Source: Persicimonas caeni
Lineage (GTDB): Bacteria > Myxococcota_A > Bradymonadia > Bradymonadales > Bradymonadaceae
Direction: 5' to 3'
DNA length: 64,000 nucleotides
NCBI RefSeq assembly: GCF_006517175.1
Contig: NZ_CP041186.1
Location: 6,599,074 to 6,663,073, forward strand
Made by a program: the position numbers and the translations under genes. Positions 46,636-55,661 of this stretch are shown in pieces (position 1 is the stretch's first letter; each line of letters begins with the position of its first letter). Below the pieces are notes generated by a model that saw only the letters and a program-made list of their open reading frames with translations, was not told the origin of the DNA and did not search any database.

Positions 46636-46870
46636 ACTATTGATCACATTTACCCCGAAGACGTGCGATTTGACCCGTGAACGTGCACCTGAACGTGAAC
46701 GGCCGTTCCAACGGCAGTGAGCCCAAACAACGATGAAGCTCCGATTGAGCGCATACGTTCACTTTGAAGGCCATTTCGCGATGACCACATGTGCAGGGAA
46801 ACAGCCGTTCAGGTTCACGTGCACGTTCACGCAGCCGCGCGACCTCGGATCTGGAAATGTGATTAATAGT
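46636..46870. mobile_element. Palindromic MITE-like element (235 bp)
   Basis: Ends ACTATTGATCACATTT (46636-46651) and AAATGTGATTAATAGT (46855-46870) are inverted, with 15 of 16 matching. A second inverted pair lies inside (46677-46703 with 46804-46830, 27 bp, core GTGAACGTGCAC). No frame inside is gene-like. It fills most of the sulfatase-FGE gap. No transposase is present. Confidence 0.65.
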
Positions 46871-46939
46871 TAATAGATAAGGCCGGACAACGGCCCGGGG
46901 AGGGGATTGCATGTTTGAAACACATGACGAGGGGAGCAA

Positions 46940-47905
46940 ATGACCACACCTGCAACTACGCCCGACCAGCAGCCCGACACCGATGCGATGGTCTGGATCG
47001 AAGGGGGCACCTTTCGGATGGGCTCTGAGCAGTTTTACCCGGAAGAGCGCCCGGTCCACCGGGTCGAGGTCGACGGCTTTTTCATCGACCGCCACCCGGT
47101 GACCAACGCCGAGTACGCCAAATTCGTCGCCGACACCGGCTACAAGACGATGGCCGAGCGCAAGCCCGACCCGAAGCTGTATCCCGGGGCGCCGCCCGAG
47201 ATGCTCGTTCCCGGGTCGATGGTCTTCTTTCCCACGGCGGGTCCGGTCGACCTGCGCAACGTGGCCCATTGGTGGCGCTGGGTGCCGGGGGCGTGTTGGA
47301 AGCGCCCGCTGGGTCCGGGGTCGTCGGTGCGCGGCCTTGGGCGCCACCCGGTCGTACACGTGTGCTACGAGGACGCCAGGGCCTATTGCGACTGGGCCGG
47401 CAAGGAGCTTCCGACGGAGGCTGAGTGGGAGTATGCCGCCCGCGGCGGCTTGGATGGGGCCCGGTTCGTATGGGGCGACAAGCATATGCCCGAGGGAAAG
47501 CCGATGGCGAATACCTGGCAGGGTCGGTTCCCCTGGGAGAACCTCGAGCTCGACGGCTACGAGCGCACTTCACCTGTGGGCGCGTTTCCGCCCAACGGCT
47601 TTGGGCTGTTCGATATGGCAGGCAACGTCTGGGAGTGGACCGATGACTGGTATCGGGCGCGCCACCCCGATGACCCGCAAAAGGCGTGCTGCACGCCGCA
47701 GAACCCGCGCGGCGGGGCCAAAGAACAGAGCTACGACCCCGGTCAGCCCCACGTGCCCATCCCGCGCAAAGTGCTCAAGGGCGGCTCGCACCTGTGTGCG
47801 CCGAATTACTGTTTTCGCTACCGTCCGGCTGCACGTCAGCCGCAGATGGTCGACACAGGGATGAGCCACCTCGGATTTCGATGTGTGCGCCGCAAACCCG
47901 CATGA
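46940..47905 (+). CDS. Formylglycine-generating enzyme (SUMF1/FGE)
   Basis: A 321-aa FGE-sulfatase-fold protein. IEGGTFRMGS opens the domain; WEWTDDWY, and GGSHLCAPNYCFRYRPAARQ with the catalytic pair Cys286/Cys291, match authentic FGE (redox-active/copper-binding C-x4-C), rather than EgtB or PvdO. HLGFRCV closes it. There is no signal peptide, so it works in the cytoplasm, where it converts a sulfatase Cys to formylglycine with O2. The last codons and stop lie inside a dispersed 49-bp repeat. Confidence 0.93.
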   Translation: MTTPATTPDQQPDTDAMVWIEGGTFRMGSEQFYPEERPVHRVEVDGFFIDRHPVTNAEYAKFVADTGYKTMAERKPDPKLYPGAPPEMLVPGSMVFFPTAGPVDLRNVAHWWRWVPGACWKRPLGPGSSVRGLGRHPVVHVCYEDARAYCDWAGKELPTEAEWEYAARGGLDGARFVWGDKHMPEGKPMANTWQGRFPWENLELDGYERTSPVGAFPPNGFGLFDMAGNVWEWTDDWYRARHPDDPQKACCTPQNPRGGAKEQSYDPGQPHVPIPRKVLKGGSHLCAPNYCFRYRPAARQPQMVDTGMSHLGFRCVRRKPA

Positions 47906-47940
47906 AATGAGCCTCGTCGGGGAACCTGGTTCCCTTACGG
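47892..47940. repeat. 49-bp dispersed repeat, copy 2
   Basis: 44 of 49 bases match 21790-21838. It supplies the FGE stop codon and the bases after it, including the GGGAACC-T-GGTTCCC palindrome. Confidence 0.8.
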
Positions 47941-47973
47941 AGGGCTGCAGGGTGATCATATTGAAGATGAACG

Positions 47974-48055
47974 CCCTGCAGACAAGCAGCGCCCGCTATT
48001 GAAGTGATTAGCATTGAGGGGCGGACGATGTGCAGCGTTTGCGCGAAACGGTGCG
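47974..48055 (+). repeat. Barrel-associated repeat E1
   Basis: ~82-bp element (CCCTGCAGAC ... GCTATTGAAG ... GGGGCGGACGAT ... CGTTTGCGCGA). It is one of four copies, each close to a barrel gene; this one lies just before the barrel at 48123. Confidence 0.75.
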
Positions 48056-48122
48056 AATTGCCAAGAGGGGTGTGGTTCATTTGCAACATGCGCGTCCGGA
48101 CGGCCAGGTGGGGGGGGAGACG

Positions 48123-49025
48123 ATGAGGCAGATTCGACGGTGGACGATATGGGGTGTGGTGGGGCTGGCGGCCTTGGTGGCCGCGTCGCTTGCGGTCCCG
48201 GCCGCCGCGCAGGAGGCCAATCCCGCCGGCCCCGCCGAACCTACCGAATCAGACGGCTGGGAGCTCAACGCCCGGCTGACCAATCCGATGCACGAGTTCT
48301 GGACGCTCGAGTTCCAGAATAACCTGCAGGTGCTCGACGGCGACCTTATCCGCGGCACGGCGCTGGGCAACGAGTTGCGCCTGCAGCCCTTGTTGCCGCT
48401 CGTCTTCGGCCGCCACGACGGGGTCGTGCTCTCGCTTCGCGTCACCCTGCCCATCGTCACCAGCCCCGACCTCGACAATGGGGTGGTGGGCGACGACCAG
48501 GAGCATATCACCGGGGTGGGCGACGTGGAGTTCTTGCGGCTCATCGGCCCCAACAAACGCCGGGGCCTGGTGTACGGGGTGGGCATCACCTCGCGCTTTC
48601 CGACCGCGCCCACTGACGAGCTCGGCGGGGGCAAATACCTGGTGGGGCCGGCCGGCCAAGTGTTCTATCTGGGCGACACGTGGGTCGTCGGCGCGCTCGT
48701 CGAGCACTGGGTGTCGTACCAGGGCGGGGTGGGCCGCGAGGACGTGCTGCGCACCGACGTTGACTACGTCATCGCGCGTCGCCTCACCGAGAAATGGTCG
48801 GTGGGCATGGCCCCGGAGGCGAGCTGGGAGTGGGGCGAGGGGAGCGACAACCGCGCCACCATCCCGGTGGGGTTGGGGCTGACGCGGATGACCCGGCTGG
48901 GCTACCTGCCGCTGAAGCTTCGCGCCGAGGCGCAGTACTCGGTCTTTCGTCCCGATCGGCTCGGCCCGCGGTGGGTCTTTCGACTCCAAATCCAGGCGGT
49001 GATTCCGAACGCGTTCGAAGATTGA
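48123..49025 (+). CDS. Outer-membrane barrel, pair 1 member A
   Basis: A 300-aa barrel. ATG 48123 follows GGGGGGAGA, and the signal peptide ends PAAAQ near residue 30. Repeated amphipathic strands follow (GVVLSLRVTLPIVTS, VLYGVGITSRFPTAP) up to the terminal RWVFRLQIQAVIP. It is related to the gene at 60194 in size, order and strand pattern (shared phrases around PLKL and VFRLQIQ versus VRFQFSF). It probably imports a solute. It lies 22 bp before member B. Confidence 0.72.
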   Translation: MRQIRRWTIWGVVGLAALVAASLAVPAAAQEANPAGPAEPTESDGWELNARLTNPMHEFWTLEFQNNLQVLDGDLIRGTALGNELRLQPLLPLVFGRHDGVVLSLRVTLPIVTSPDLDNGVVGDDQEHITGVGDVEFLRLIGPNKRRGLVYGVGITSRFPTAPTDELGGGKYLVGPAGQVFYLGDTWVVGALVEHWVSYQGGVGREDVLRTDVDYVIARRLTEKWSVGMAPEASWEWGEGSDNRATIPVGLGLTRMTRLGYLPLKLRAEAQYSVFRPDRLGPRWVFRLQIQAVIPNAFED

Positions 49026-49047
49026 CGGCCACGCACAAGGGGGAGTG

Positions 49048-49821
49048 ATGCGAGCACCACCGACGATCCGAAGAATCCTGCGCGTCTCGCTGTTCTTGGC
49101 GGTCGCCCTCCTGGCGAATCTCGTGGCCCGGAGCGCGGTCGCCGCCGAGCCGGAGGATGGGTGGCGCGTGGGTATCGCGCCCTTTTTCTGGGCCGGCGGG
49201 GCCAACGGCCGGCTGTCGGTCGACAAGCACGAGGTGGAGGTGAACAAGAACTTCGACCAGATCTTTGCCGACCTCGACTTCGCCGGCAGCCTCGCCGTGG
49301 AGGTAGGCCGGGGCGCGTGGAGCGTGGTCGTCGAGGGGTTGTACGTCGACGTGTCCACCGACGAGGCCTCGCCGCGGCCCGACGGGGAGTTCGCGCAGGT
49401 CGACCTGCAGGACTGGCTGGTCAGCGGCGTGGTCGGCTGGCGGCTATTTGGGAGTTCGTGGGGCTTCTTCGAGGCGATGGCGGGCGCGCGTTACACCGAC
49501 GTGAGCGTCGACCTCGCCATCGAGCGAAGCGGGCGCAGCTTCGCTCCCTCGCGCGACGCCAACTGGCTCGATCCGGTGATCGGCCTTCGCGGGCGGGTGT
49601 GGCTCGCCGAGCCGCTCTTTCTGGCCTACCGACTCGACGCAGGCGGGTTTTCCGTGGGCGCCGACCTCTCGTCGGTGGGCACCGCCGAGTTGGGCTACAC
49701 GCTGGGCCCGGCCGAGCTTCGCCTCGGGTACCGCTATCTCTACCTGCGCTACGACGACGAGGATTTCGACTACGACGCGGTCCACCAGGGGCCGGTGCTC
49801 GGCGTGGGATTCCGTTTGTGA
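49048..49821 (+). CDS. Outer-membrane barrel, pair 1 member B
   Basis: A 257-aa barrel (ATG 49048, AAGGGGG upstream). The signal peptide ends SAVAA near residue 33. The mature start EDGWRVGIAPFFWAGGANG is near-identical in form to that of the gene at 61117 (EDGWRFRIAPYLWVPGANG), so the two are paralogs. Both end with a matching strand (GVGFRL here). LRLGYRYLYLRY near the C-terminus is a further shared strand. Predicted 8-10 strands; function unknown. Confidence 0.72.
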   Translation: MRAPPTIRRILRVSLFLAVALLANLVARSAVAAEPEDGWRVGIAPFFWAGGANGRLSVDKHEVEVNKNFDQIFADLDFAGSLAVEVGRGAWSVVVEGLYVDVSTDEASPRPDGEFAQVDLQDWLVSGVVGWRLFGSSWGFFEAMAGARYTDVSVDLAIERSGRSFAPSRDANWLDPVIGLRGRVWLAEPLFLAYRLDAGGFSVGADLSSVGTAELGYTLGPAELRLGYRYLYLRYDDEDFDYDAVHQGPVLGVGFRL

Positions 49822-49917
49822 ACCAGCAGCTTGTACGGTTGACCGGCTGCGTCGCCTCCCTACAACTTGGCTGAGCGCGAGCGCGCGCTCGACAACGACA
49901 ACAAGGGAGGTGAAGAG

Positions 49918-50271
49918 ATGAGCAGTGTACCCAGGCATCCGCAAAAGCCACGCAAGTGGCTGCGCCATTTGGCGGCGGCCGCGTTGACCTTCGGCATGGT
50001 CGGCTTCATGCCGGACGTGGTCGAGGTGGTCACCCAGGAGACCGATACCGTCGAGGCGCAGTACGGCGAAGCGCGCCGTGTGTCGCGTCGCACGGCGCGG
50101 CGCACTTCACGCCGGACCACCGCCCGCCAGAACTATCTGTATTCGCTGCCGGCCGGCTACGACACCGTCGTGCGCGCCGGCACCACCTACTACGTCGCCG
50201 GAGGCACCTACTACCGGCCCGTGCACGTCGACGGCCAGGTCGCCTATGTGGTCGCCGACGATATCGACTAA
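49918..50271 (+). CDS. DUF6515-like secreted protein
   Basis: 117 aa from ATG 49918 (GGAGG 8 nt upstream). The N-terminal hydrophobic segment (about 15-33) is followed by an Arg/Thr-rich middle (SRRTARRTSRRTTARQ). It ends with a compact beta hairpin domain, GYDTVVRAGTTYYVAGGTYYRP. The latter matches DUF6515-like domains found beside sulfatase and porin genes. Probably periplasmic. 12 bp separate it from the DUF2092 gene, so they are likely co-translated. Confidence 0.65.
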   Translation: MSSVPRHPQKPRKWLRHLAAAALTFGMVGFMPDVVEVVTQETDTVEAQYGEARRVSRRTARRTSRRTTARQNYLYSLPAGYDTVVRAGTTYYVAGGTYYRPVHVDGQVAYVVADDID

Positions 50272-50283
50272 GAGGGGGACAAC

Positions 50284-51135
50284 ATGGAACACAACTCCAG
50301 CCAGACGAGCGGATATTCGCCGCTTCGCGCGATGCCGCACCTGCCGTGGCCGGTCGTCGTCGCCGCCATCATTCTCGGGGTGGTGGGCCTCGCCATCCAC
50401 CAGACCAAGGTGGCCAAGGCGCAATCGGCACCCTACGAGCAGGCCCAGCAAGACCGCATGGACGAGCGCGCCGAGGAACTCCTGCGCCAGATGTCCACCA
50501 AGCTTGCGGCCGCCGACGCCCTGACCATCGAGGGGCGCCGGAGCGTCGACCCGGAACTGCTCCCGGGGGCTCAGGGGCCCGAAGTCACCGATATCACCGT
50601 CTCCATCCGCCGCCCGGACATGCTCTATGCCGAGGCGCGCGGCGAGGATGACCACCGCAAGATGTACTACAACGGCGAGGATTTCTCCCTTGTCGACATC
50701 GAGCAGGGGCTTTACTCGACGGCCGAGGTGCCCGGCAATATCGACGTGCTGGTGCGGCGGCTCGGCGAGGAGTACGGGTTCAATCCGCCGGTCGCCGATA
50801 TTCTGGTGGCCGACCCCTACGCGCACCTGACGCGCAACGTCGAGGCCGGCAAGTACGTGGGCCAAGAGCAAGTCGACGGCAAGACCGTCGAGCACTTGCG
50901 CTTCGAGGAGGACTACCTGACCTGGGAGTTGTGGGTCGACGCCGAGCAGAAGCTGCCGGTCAAGATGGTCGCCATGGTGCCCGGCATGGAGGGGAACCCG
51001 AGGCTGGTCGCCGAGGGGATCGAGGTGAAGATCGATCCCGAGCTGGACGAGGCGATGTTCACCTTCGATCCGGCGGCCGAGGCCGAGGAGATCCCGATGG
51101 TGCCGGTGGGCGAGGAGCCGTCGGCGGCGCGATGA
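50284..51135 (+). CDS. DUF2092-like periplasmic protein
   Basis: A 283-aa protein with an N-terminal signal anchor (residues 22-42). The beta-rich domain includes FSLVDIEQGLYSTAEVPGNIDVLVRRL and LRFEEDYLTWELWVD, typical of DUF2092, a LolA/LolB-like fold thought to bind lipids or hydrophobic ligands. In other bacteria such proteins accompany arylsulfatase and barrel genes. The mature protein would be periplasmic. The downstream barrel remnant begins about 100 bp on. Confidence 0.75.
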   Translation: MEHNSSQTSGYSPLRAMPHLPWPVVVAAIILGVVGLAIHQTKVAKAQSAPYEQAQQDRMDERAEELLRQMSTKLAAADALTIEGRRSVDPELLPGAQGPEVTDITVSIRRPDMLYAEARGEDDHRKMYYNGEDFSLVDIEQGLYSTAEVPGNIDVLVRRLGEEYGFNPPVADILVADPYAHLTRNVEAGKYVGQEQVDGKTVEHLRFEEDYLTWELWVDAEQKLPVKMVAMVPGMEGNPRLVAEGIEVKIDPELDEAMFTFDPAAEAEEIPMVPVGEEPSAAR

Positions 51136-51239
51136 CCACGAGCTTGTCGGCCGAGTCGGGCCGGAAACACATGGTGCGCGTCGCGTTCAGGTCGACGCCT
51201 GCTTCGAGGCGCGCTCCGGGGTGGGATCGAGGAGGAGCC

Positions 51240-51399
51240 ATGTAGCAACGAGACTTTGGGTGATGTCTGCGCTTTGTGATCGCGGCCGCCTGGACGGCCT
51301 TGGTGGTGAGGCCGGTCGCGACGACGGCGTTACGTCGACCTGCAGACCGACGACGCGACCCCTCACGGGCTGAGCTTGGGAGTCGTGTTCAAGCGCTGA
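51240..51399 (+). pseudogene. Decayed outer-membrane barrel gene
   Basis: A strong SD (GAGGAGGAGCC) leads to ATG 51240, which is followed at once by TAG. The 3' end, in another frame, reads RYVDLQTDDATPHGLSLGVVFKR and a stop. This matches the last strand of the barrels at 49048 and 61117 (for example AVHQGPVLGVGFRL). Most of the gene is gone; only both ends remain, so it is a deletion remnant. Confidence 0.55.
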
Positions 51400-51606
51400 T
51401 TGTGTGGCAAGCCTGGACCCCAACAGCTGGCGGTGACTCGAAGTGTGTATAGACTCTGTCTATCGGCCGTTCGTTTTCTCGGCACGCTGAACAAACTGTG
51501 TGTCTTTGCAGTCTCGGGGCGTTGCCGAGCCCATCTTTCGCCGGTTTGAATTACATACAATTCGCAGGGGTATTCGCGCGGTATCTACTCGCAGGAGCGC
51601 AGGTCT

Positions 51607-53010
51607 ATGGCGTTCAGTGAACAGCAACCGTCGTCCGATGAACCGTCGAACCGTGCTGGAGGGTGCGCCTCCGGCTCGAGCTGCGCCGGCGTGACCTCTC
51701 GTCCGCAGCGGCCGACTACTTGGCCCAAAGACGCGCCGCCGAATTTCCACGTCATGGCCAAGCCGACCGGCGCGGTGTGCAACTTGGACTGCAAGTACTG
51801 CTTCTTTTTGTCCAAGGAGGCGCTGTATCCGGGGAGCCCGTTTCGCATGAGCGACGACGTGCTCGAGCTGTATATCAGCCAGGTCATCGAGGCGCAGCGC
51901 TCCCCGCACGTGACCATCGCCTGGCAGGGCGGTGAGCCGACCCTGATGGGACTGGCGTTCTTCGAGCGGGCGATGGAGCTGGTCGAGAAGTACCGGCGCC
52001 CCCAGATGACCATCGAGCACACCATCCAGACCAACGGCACCCGCTTGGACGAGGAGTGGTGCGCGTTCTTGCGCGAGCACGACTTCCTGGTGGGCTTGTC
52101 GATCGACGGGCCTCGCCGGATGCACGACGCCTACCGGGTCGACAAGGGCGGCCGGGGCACCTTCGACAAGGTCGCCCGCGCGGCGCTCTTGCTGGGCGAG
52201 CACGGCGTCGACTTCAATATCCTGTGCACCGTCCACGCCGAGAATGCCAGCCACCCGCTTGAGGTCTACCGGTTCTTTCGCGACCGACTCGGGGCCACGT
52301 TTATCCAGTTCATTCCCATCGTCGAGCGGGTCACCCAGGAAACCCGCGCTCAGGCCAACGAGGGCTGGGGCGAGGGGCGTGACAATCGTCCGCTCTACAC
52401 CCAGCGGGGTCGCATGGTCACCGAGCGCTCCGTCGAGCCCGAGCAGTGGGGCCAGTTCTTGATCGCGGTGTTCGACGAGTGGGTGCGAAACGACGTCGGC
52501 GAGGTCTTCTTGCCACAATTCGAGGCCGCGCTGGCAAGCTGGATGCGCCTGCCGCAGTCGATGTGCATCTTCGCCAAGACCTGCGGCAACGCCGTGGCGC
52601 TCGAGCATAACGGCGACCTGTATTCCTGCGACCACTACGTCGAGCCCGACTACCTTCTGGGTAATATCCGAGACACGCACATGCTCGAGATGCTCGCCTC
52701 CGAAGAGCAGCGCGCCTTCGGCCGCGCCAAGGAGGAGACGCTCCCGCAATATTGCCGCGATTGCGAGGTGCGCTTTGCGTGCAACGGAGAGTGCCCGCGC
52801 AATCGCTTTTTGGAGACGCCCGACGGCGAGCCCGGGCTGAACTACCTGTGCGCGGGCTACAAGGCGTTCTTCACCCATATCGACAAGCCGATGCAGATGC
52901 TGGGTGGATTGCTGCGCCGGGGTCGAGACCCGGCCGAGGTGATGCAGATTCTGGCGCGAGAAGACGCCTCCCGACCGCGGCGCAAGCGCCGCCGGCGTCG
53001 CCCCTCTTGA
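51607..53010 (+). CDS. Anaerobic sulfatase-maturating enzyme (radical SAM/SPASM)
   Basis: A 467-aa radical SAM enzyme. The cluster motif CNLDCKYC (Cys58, Cys62, Cys65) binds the SAM-reactive [4Fe-4S]. The WQGGEPTLMG and IQTNGT runs are typical. The C-terminal SPASM region (FACNGECP with further Cys) holds auxiliary clusters, as in anSME. It oxidises the Cys or Ser of a sulfatase to formylglycine without oxygen. An extra Ser/Gly/Cys-rich N-terminus of ~45 residues precedes the barrel. Note both this and FGE occur in one locus. Confidence 0.92.
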   Translation: MAFSEQQPSSDEPSNRAGGCASGSSCAGVTSRPQRPTTWPKDAPPNFHVMAKPTGAVCNLDCKYCFFLSKEALYPGSPFRMSDDVLELYISQVIEAQRSPHVTIAWQGGEPTLMGLAFFERAMELVEKYRRPQMTIEHTIQTNGTRLDEEWCAFLREHDFLVGLSIDGPRRMHDAYRVDKGGRGTFDKVARAALLLGEHGVDFNILCTVHAENASHPLEVYRFFRDRLGATFIQFIPIVERVTQETRAQANEGWGEGRDNRPLYTQRGRMVTERSVEPEQWGQFLIAVFDEWVRNDVGEVFLPQFEAALASWMRLPQSMCIFAKTCGNAVALEHNGDLYSCDHYVEPDYLLGNIRDTHMLEMLASEEQRAFGRAKEETLPQYCRDCEVRFACNGECPRNRFLETPDGEPGLNYLCAGYKAFFTHIDKPMQMLGGLLRRGRDPAEVMQILAREDASRPRRKRRRRRPS

Positions 53011-53156
53011 GTCTGGTCGAGTACGGCGCATACCTGCGCCGCCTACGACGGTCGGCGGGCGAGAAGGTGGGGGCGGGTACGGCGCTCTTCTCGGCGTTTT
53101 TCGTGTTGGGCGTGGGGCTCGTTCTGACTGGCGTGCTCGTGAGCGAGTTGATGTGA
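53007..53156 (+). CDS. Short membrane protein
   Basis: About 49 aa from TTG 53007, which overlaps the maturase stop. A charged N-terminus (EYGAYLRRLRRSAGEKV) precedes a single helix FSAFFVLGVGLVLTGVLVSE. No family. It is translationally coupled by position, but the start is weak. Confidence 0.45.
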   Translation: MSLVEYGAYLRRLRRSAGEKVGAGTALFSAFFVLGVGLVLTGVLVSELM

Positions 53157-53214
53157 GCGAACGGAAGTGAGCGAAACAGGCAACAAGGACCCGTGAGACT
53201 CGAAGAGAAACCAC

Positions 53215-55566
53215 ATGGCTAAAAAACACAAACAGTTCAAAGGACGTATCGCCCTGGACGCTCGTGACGCCGAGCCGGACTGGTCGGCCTTTGCGCCGCC
53301 GGAGGCGCCCGACGGCGCGCCCAATATCCTCTATATCGTATGGGACGACGTCGGGTTTGGCGCCTTCGAGTGCTACGGCGGGTTGATCGAGACGCCCAAT
53401 ATGACGCGCATCGCCAATATGGGGCTACGCTACACCAATTTCCACACCACCGCGCTGTGCTCGCCGACGCGTGCGTGCTTACTGACGGGGCGTAACGCCA
53501 CGAGTAACGGCATGGCGTGCATCTCGGAGTTCGCCACCGGCTATCCGGGCTCGAACGGGCGGATTCCCTTCGAGAACGCAATGATTTCGGAGGTGCTCGT
53601 CGATGAGGGCTATAGCACCTATTGCCTGGGCAAGTGGCACCTGACCCCTGACTACGACAACCACGCCGCCGGCTCGCGCCGGCAGTGGCCGCTGGGGCGA
53701 GGCTTCGACCGGTTCTATGGGTTCTTGGGCGGCGAGACCAACCAATGGTACCCGCTGCTTATCCAAGACAACCAGTCGGTCGACCAGCCGTATATGCCCG
53801 AAGACGGCTACCACTTTAGCACCGACATCGCCGACAAAGCCCTGCAATATATCCGCGATGCCGACGCGGTCGCCCCCGACAAGCCGTGGCTGATGTACTT
53901 TGCCCCCGGCGCGGCCCACGCGCCGCACCACGTCTCCAAAGAGTGGTCGGACAAGTACGGGGGCAAATTCGACATGGGCTACGAGGCGTATCGCGAGCAG
54001 ACGCTCGCCCGTCAGATCGAGATGGGGCTGGTTCCCGAGGGGACCGAGTTGCCGCCGATCAACGAGTTCGTCGACGAGACCGGCCCCAATGGCGAGCCGT
54101 GGCCACAGATCGACACCGTGCGTCCGTGGGACTCGCTCGAAGAGGACGAGCAGAGGCTGTTCTGCCGCATGGCGGAGGTCTACGCCGGCTTCGTCGACCA
54201 CTGTGACCATGAAATCGGACGGTTGCTCGACTATCTCGAGGAGACCGGCAAGCTCGACAACACGATCATCGTGGTGGTCAGCGACAACGGCGCCAGCGGC
54301 GAGGGGGGGCCGAACGGATCGGTCAACGAGATGAAGTTCTTCAACGGCGTACCAGACTCGATCGAGGAGAATATGAAGTACCTCGACGACCTGGGCCTGC
54401 CGAACACCTACAACCACTACTGCACCGGCTGGGCGCAGGCGTTTTGCACGCCGTTCAAGATGTACAAACGCTATGCGAACTTCGAGGGGGGCACCGCCGA
54501 TCCGCTGATGATCGCTTGGCCCGAGGGGATCAAAGCGCACGGTGAGATTCGCCACCAGTACTGCCATGCAGTCGACATCGTGCCTACGCTGTACGATTGC
54601 CTCGGGATGGAGCCGCCCGAGGAGGTTCACGGTTACACCCAGTCGGAGTTGGAGGGAGACAGCCTCTACCACACCTTCGACAACGCGGACGCGCCCACCA
54701 AAAAGCACGCGCAGTTCTACAGCATGCTGGGCACCCGCGCTGTCTGGTACGAGGGGTGGCACGCCGCCACGGTGCATCCGTCGATGGGCGGCTGGGGAGG
54801 GTTCGACCAGGACCGTTGGGTGCTCTACAACCACGACGACGACCGTACCCAGACCAAAGACTTGGCCGACGAGTATCCCGCCAAGCTCGAGCAGCTAAAG
54901 AACCTGTGGGCGATGCTCGCCGGCAAGTACAACGCGCTGCCCCTCGACGACCGTAAATCGGCCGAGGTGCTCTCGATCGAGCGCCCCGAGCCTGGCAAGG
55001 CGCGCGATCAATACGTCTACTACCCCCACACCGAGCCCGTGCCTCAGGCGGTCGGCGTCTCGACCGCGCAGCGCTCCTACGACATCGTCGCCGACGTCAC
55101 CGTCGAAGACGGCGGCCAACCCGACGGGGTCATCTTTGCACAGGGGAGCCACATCGGCGGCCACACTCTGTACGTCAAGGATGGTCGCTTGCACTACGTC
55201 TACAACTGGCTGGGTGAGCTGCAGCAAAAGATCAGCTCGTCCAAGTCTCTGGAGCCGGGAAAGCACCGGCTCGGGGTGAGCTTCGAGATCAGAGACCGCG
55301 ACGAGTACAACAGCCCGGTGGGGCCCGCGAGGCTGTTCATCGACGACGAGGAGGTCGGCTCCGACGACATTAAGACGACGCCGGTTTTCTTCGGGCTCGA
55401 AGGCGTCATCACTATCGGCCGCGACACCGGCAAGCCGGCGAGCGACGAGTACGAGTCGCCCGACGAGTTCAAGGGCGGGGTGGTCGAGAAGGTCACCATC
55501 GGGGTGCACGGCGAGCCACATCGCGATCCAGAGAAGGAGGCGGAGATCGCGCGGCGGCGTGACTGA
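53215..55566 (+). CDS. Sulfatase 2 (large arylsulfatase, cytoplasmic)
   Basis: A 783-aa sulfatase. The signature LCSPTRACLLTGRN puts the formylglycine precursor at Cys82 (C-x-P-x-R). Metal-site runs WDDVGFGAF and VSDNGASGEGG are present. No signal peptide is seen. The N-terminal 560 residues are catalytic; the C-terminal ~200 (YDIVADVTVEDG, GHTLYVKDGRLHYVYNWLG) form a LamG-like beta sandwich, as in the mycobacterial AtsA arylsulfatase. It is about 70% alike over aligned motifs to the next gene. Substrate unknown; probably a small aryl or steroid-type sulfate ester. Confidence 0.93.
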   Translation: MAKKHKQFKGRIALDARDAEPDWSAFAPPEAPDGAPNILYIVWDDVGFGAFECYGGLIETPNMTRIANMGLRYTNFHTTALCSPTRACLLTGRNATSNGMACISEFATGYPGSNGRIPFENAMISEVLVDEGYSTYCLGKWHLTPDYDNHAAGSRRQWPLGRGFDRFYGFLGGETNQWYPLLIQDNQSVDQPYMPEDGYHFSTDIADKALQYIRDADAVAPDKPWLMYFAPGAAHAPHHVSKEWSDKYGGKFDMGYEAYREQTLARQIEMGLVPEGTELPPINEFVDETGPNGEPWPQIDTVRPWDSLEEDEQRLFCRMAEVYAGFVDHCDHEIGRLLDYLEETGKLDNTIIVVVSDNGASGEGGPNGSVNEMKFFNGVPDSIEENMKYLDDLGLPNTYNHYCTGWAQAFCTPFKMYKRYANFEGGTADPLMIAWPEGIKAHGEIRHQYCHAVDIVPTLYDCLGMEPPEEVHGYTQSELEGDSLYHTFDNADAPTKKHAQFYSMLGTRAVWYEGWHAATVHPSMGGWGGFDQDRWVLYNHDDDRTQTKDLADEYPAKLEQLKNLWAMLAGKYNALPLDDRKSAEVLSIERPEPGKARDQYVYYPHTEPVPQAVGVSTAQRSYDIVADVTVEDGGQPDGVIFAQGSHIGGHTLYVKDGRLHYVYNWLGELQQKISSSKSLEPGKHRLGVSFEIRDRDEYNSPVGPARLFIDDEEVGSDDIKTTPVFFGLEGVITIGRDTGKPASDEYESPDEFKGGVVEKVTIGVHGEPHRDPEKEAEIARRRD

Positions 55567-55585
55567 AAGCGAGCCTCAGAGCCGA

Positions 55586-55619
55586 GTCTTCCTCCCCTCG
55601 CTTCGCGGGGGAGGAAGAC
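55586..55619. terminator. Hairpin between the two large sulfatase genes
   Basis: A 15-bp stem with a one-base bulge (GTCTTCCTCCCC...). It belongs to the same CTCCCC/GGGGAG hairpin type found in repeats A and B. No T-run; possibly an mRNA-processing or dampening site. Confidence 0.5.
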
Positions 55620-55661
55620 GTCGGCCTATTGGACAACCTCAGCAAAACCGAGAGACACACC

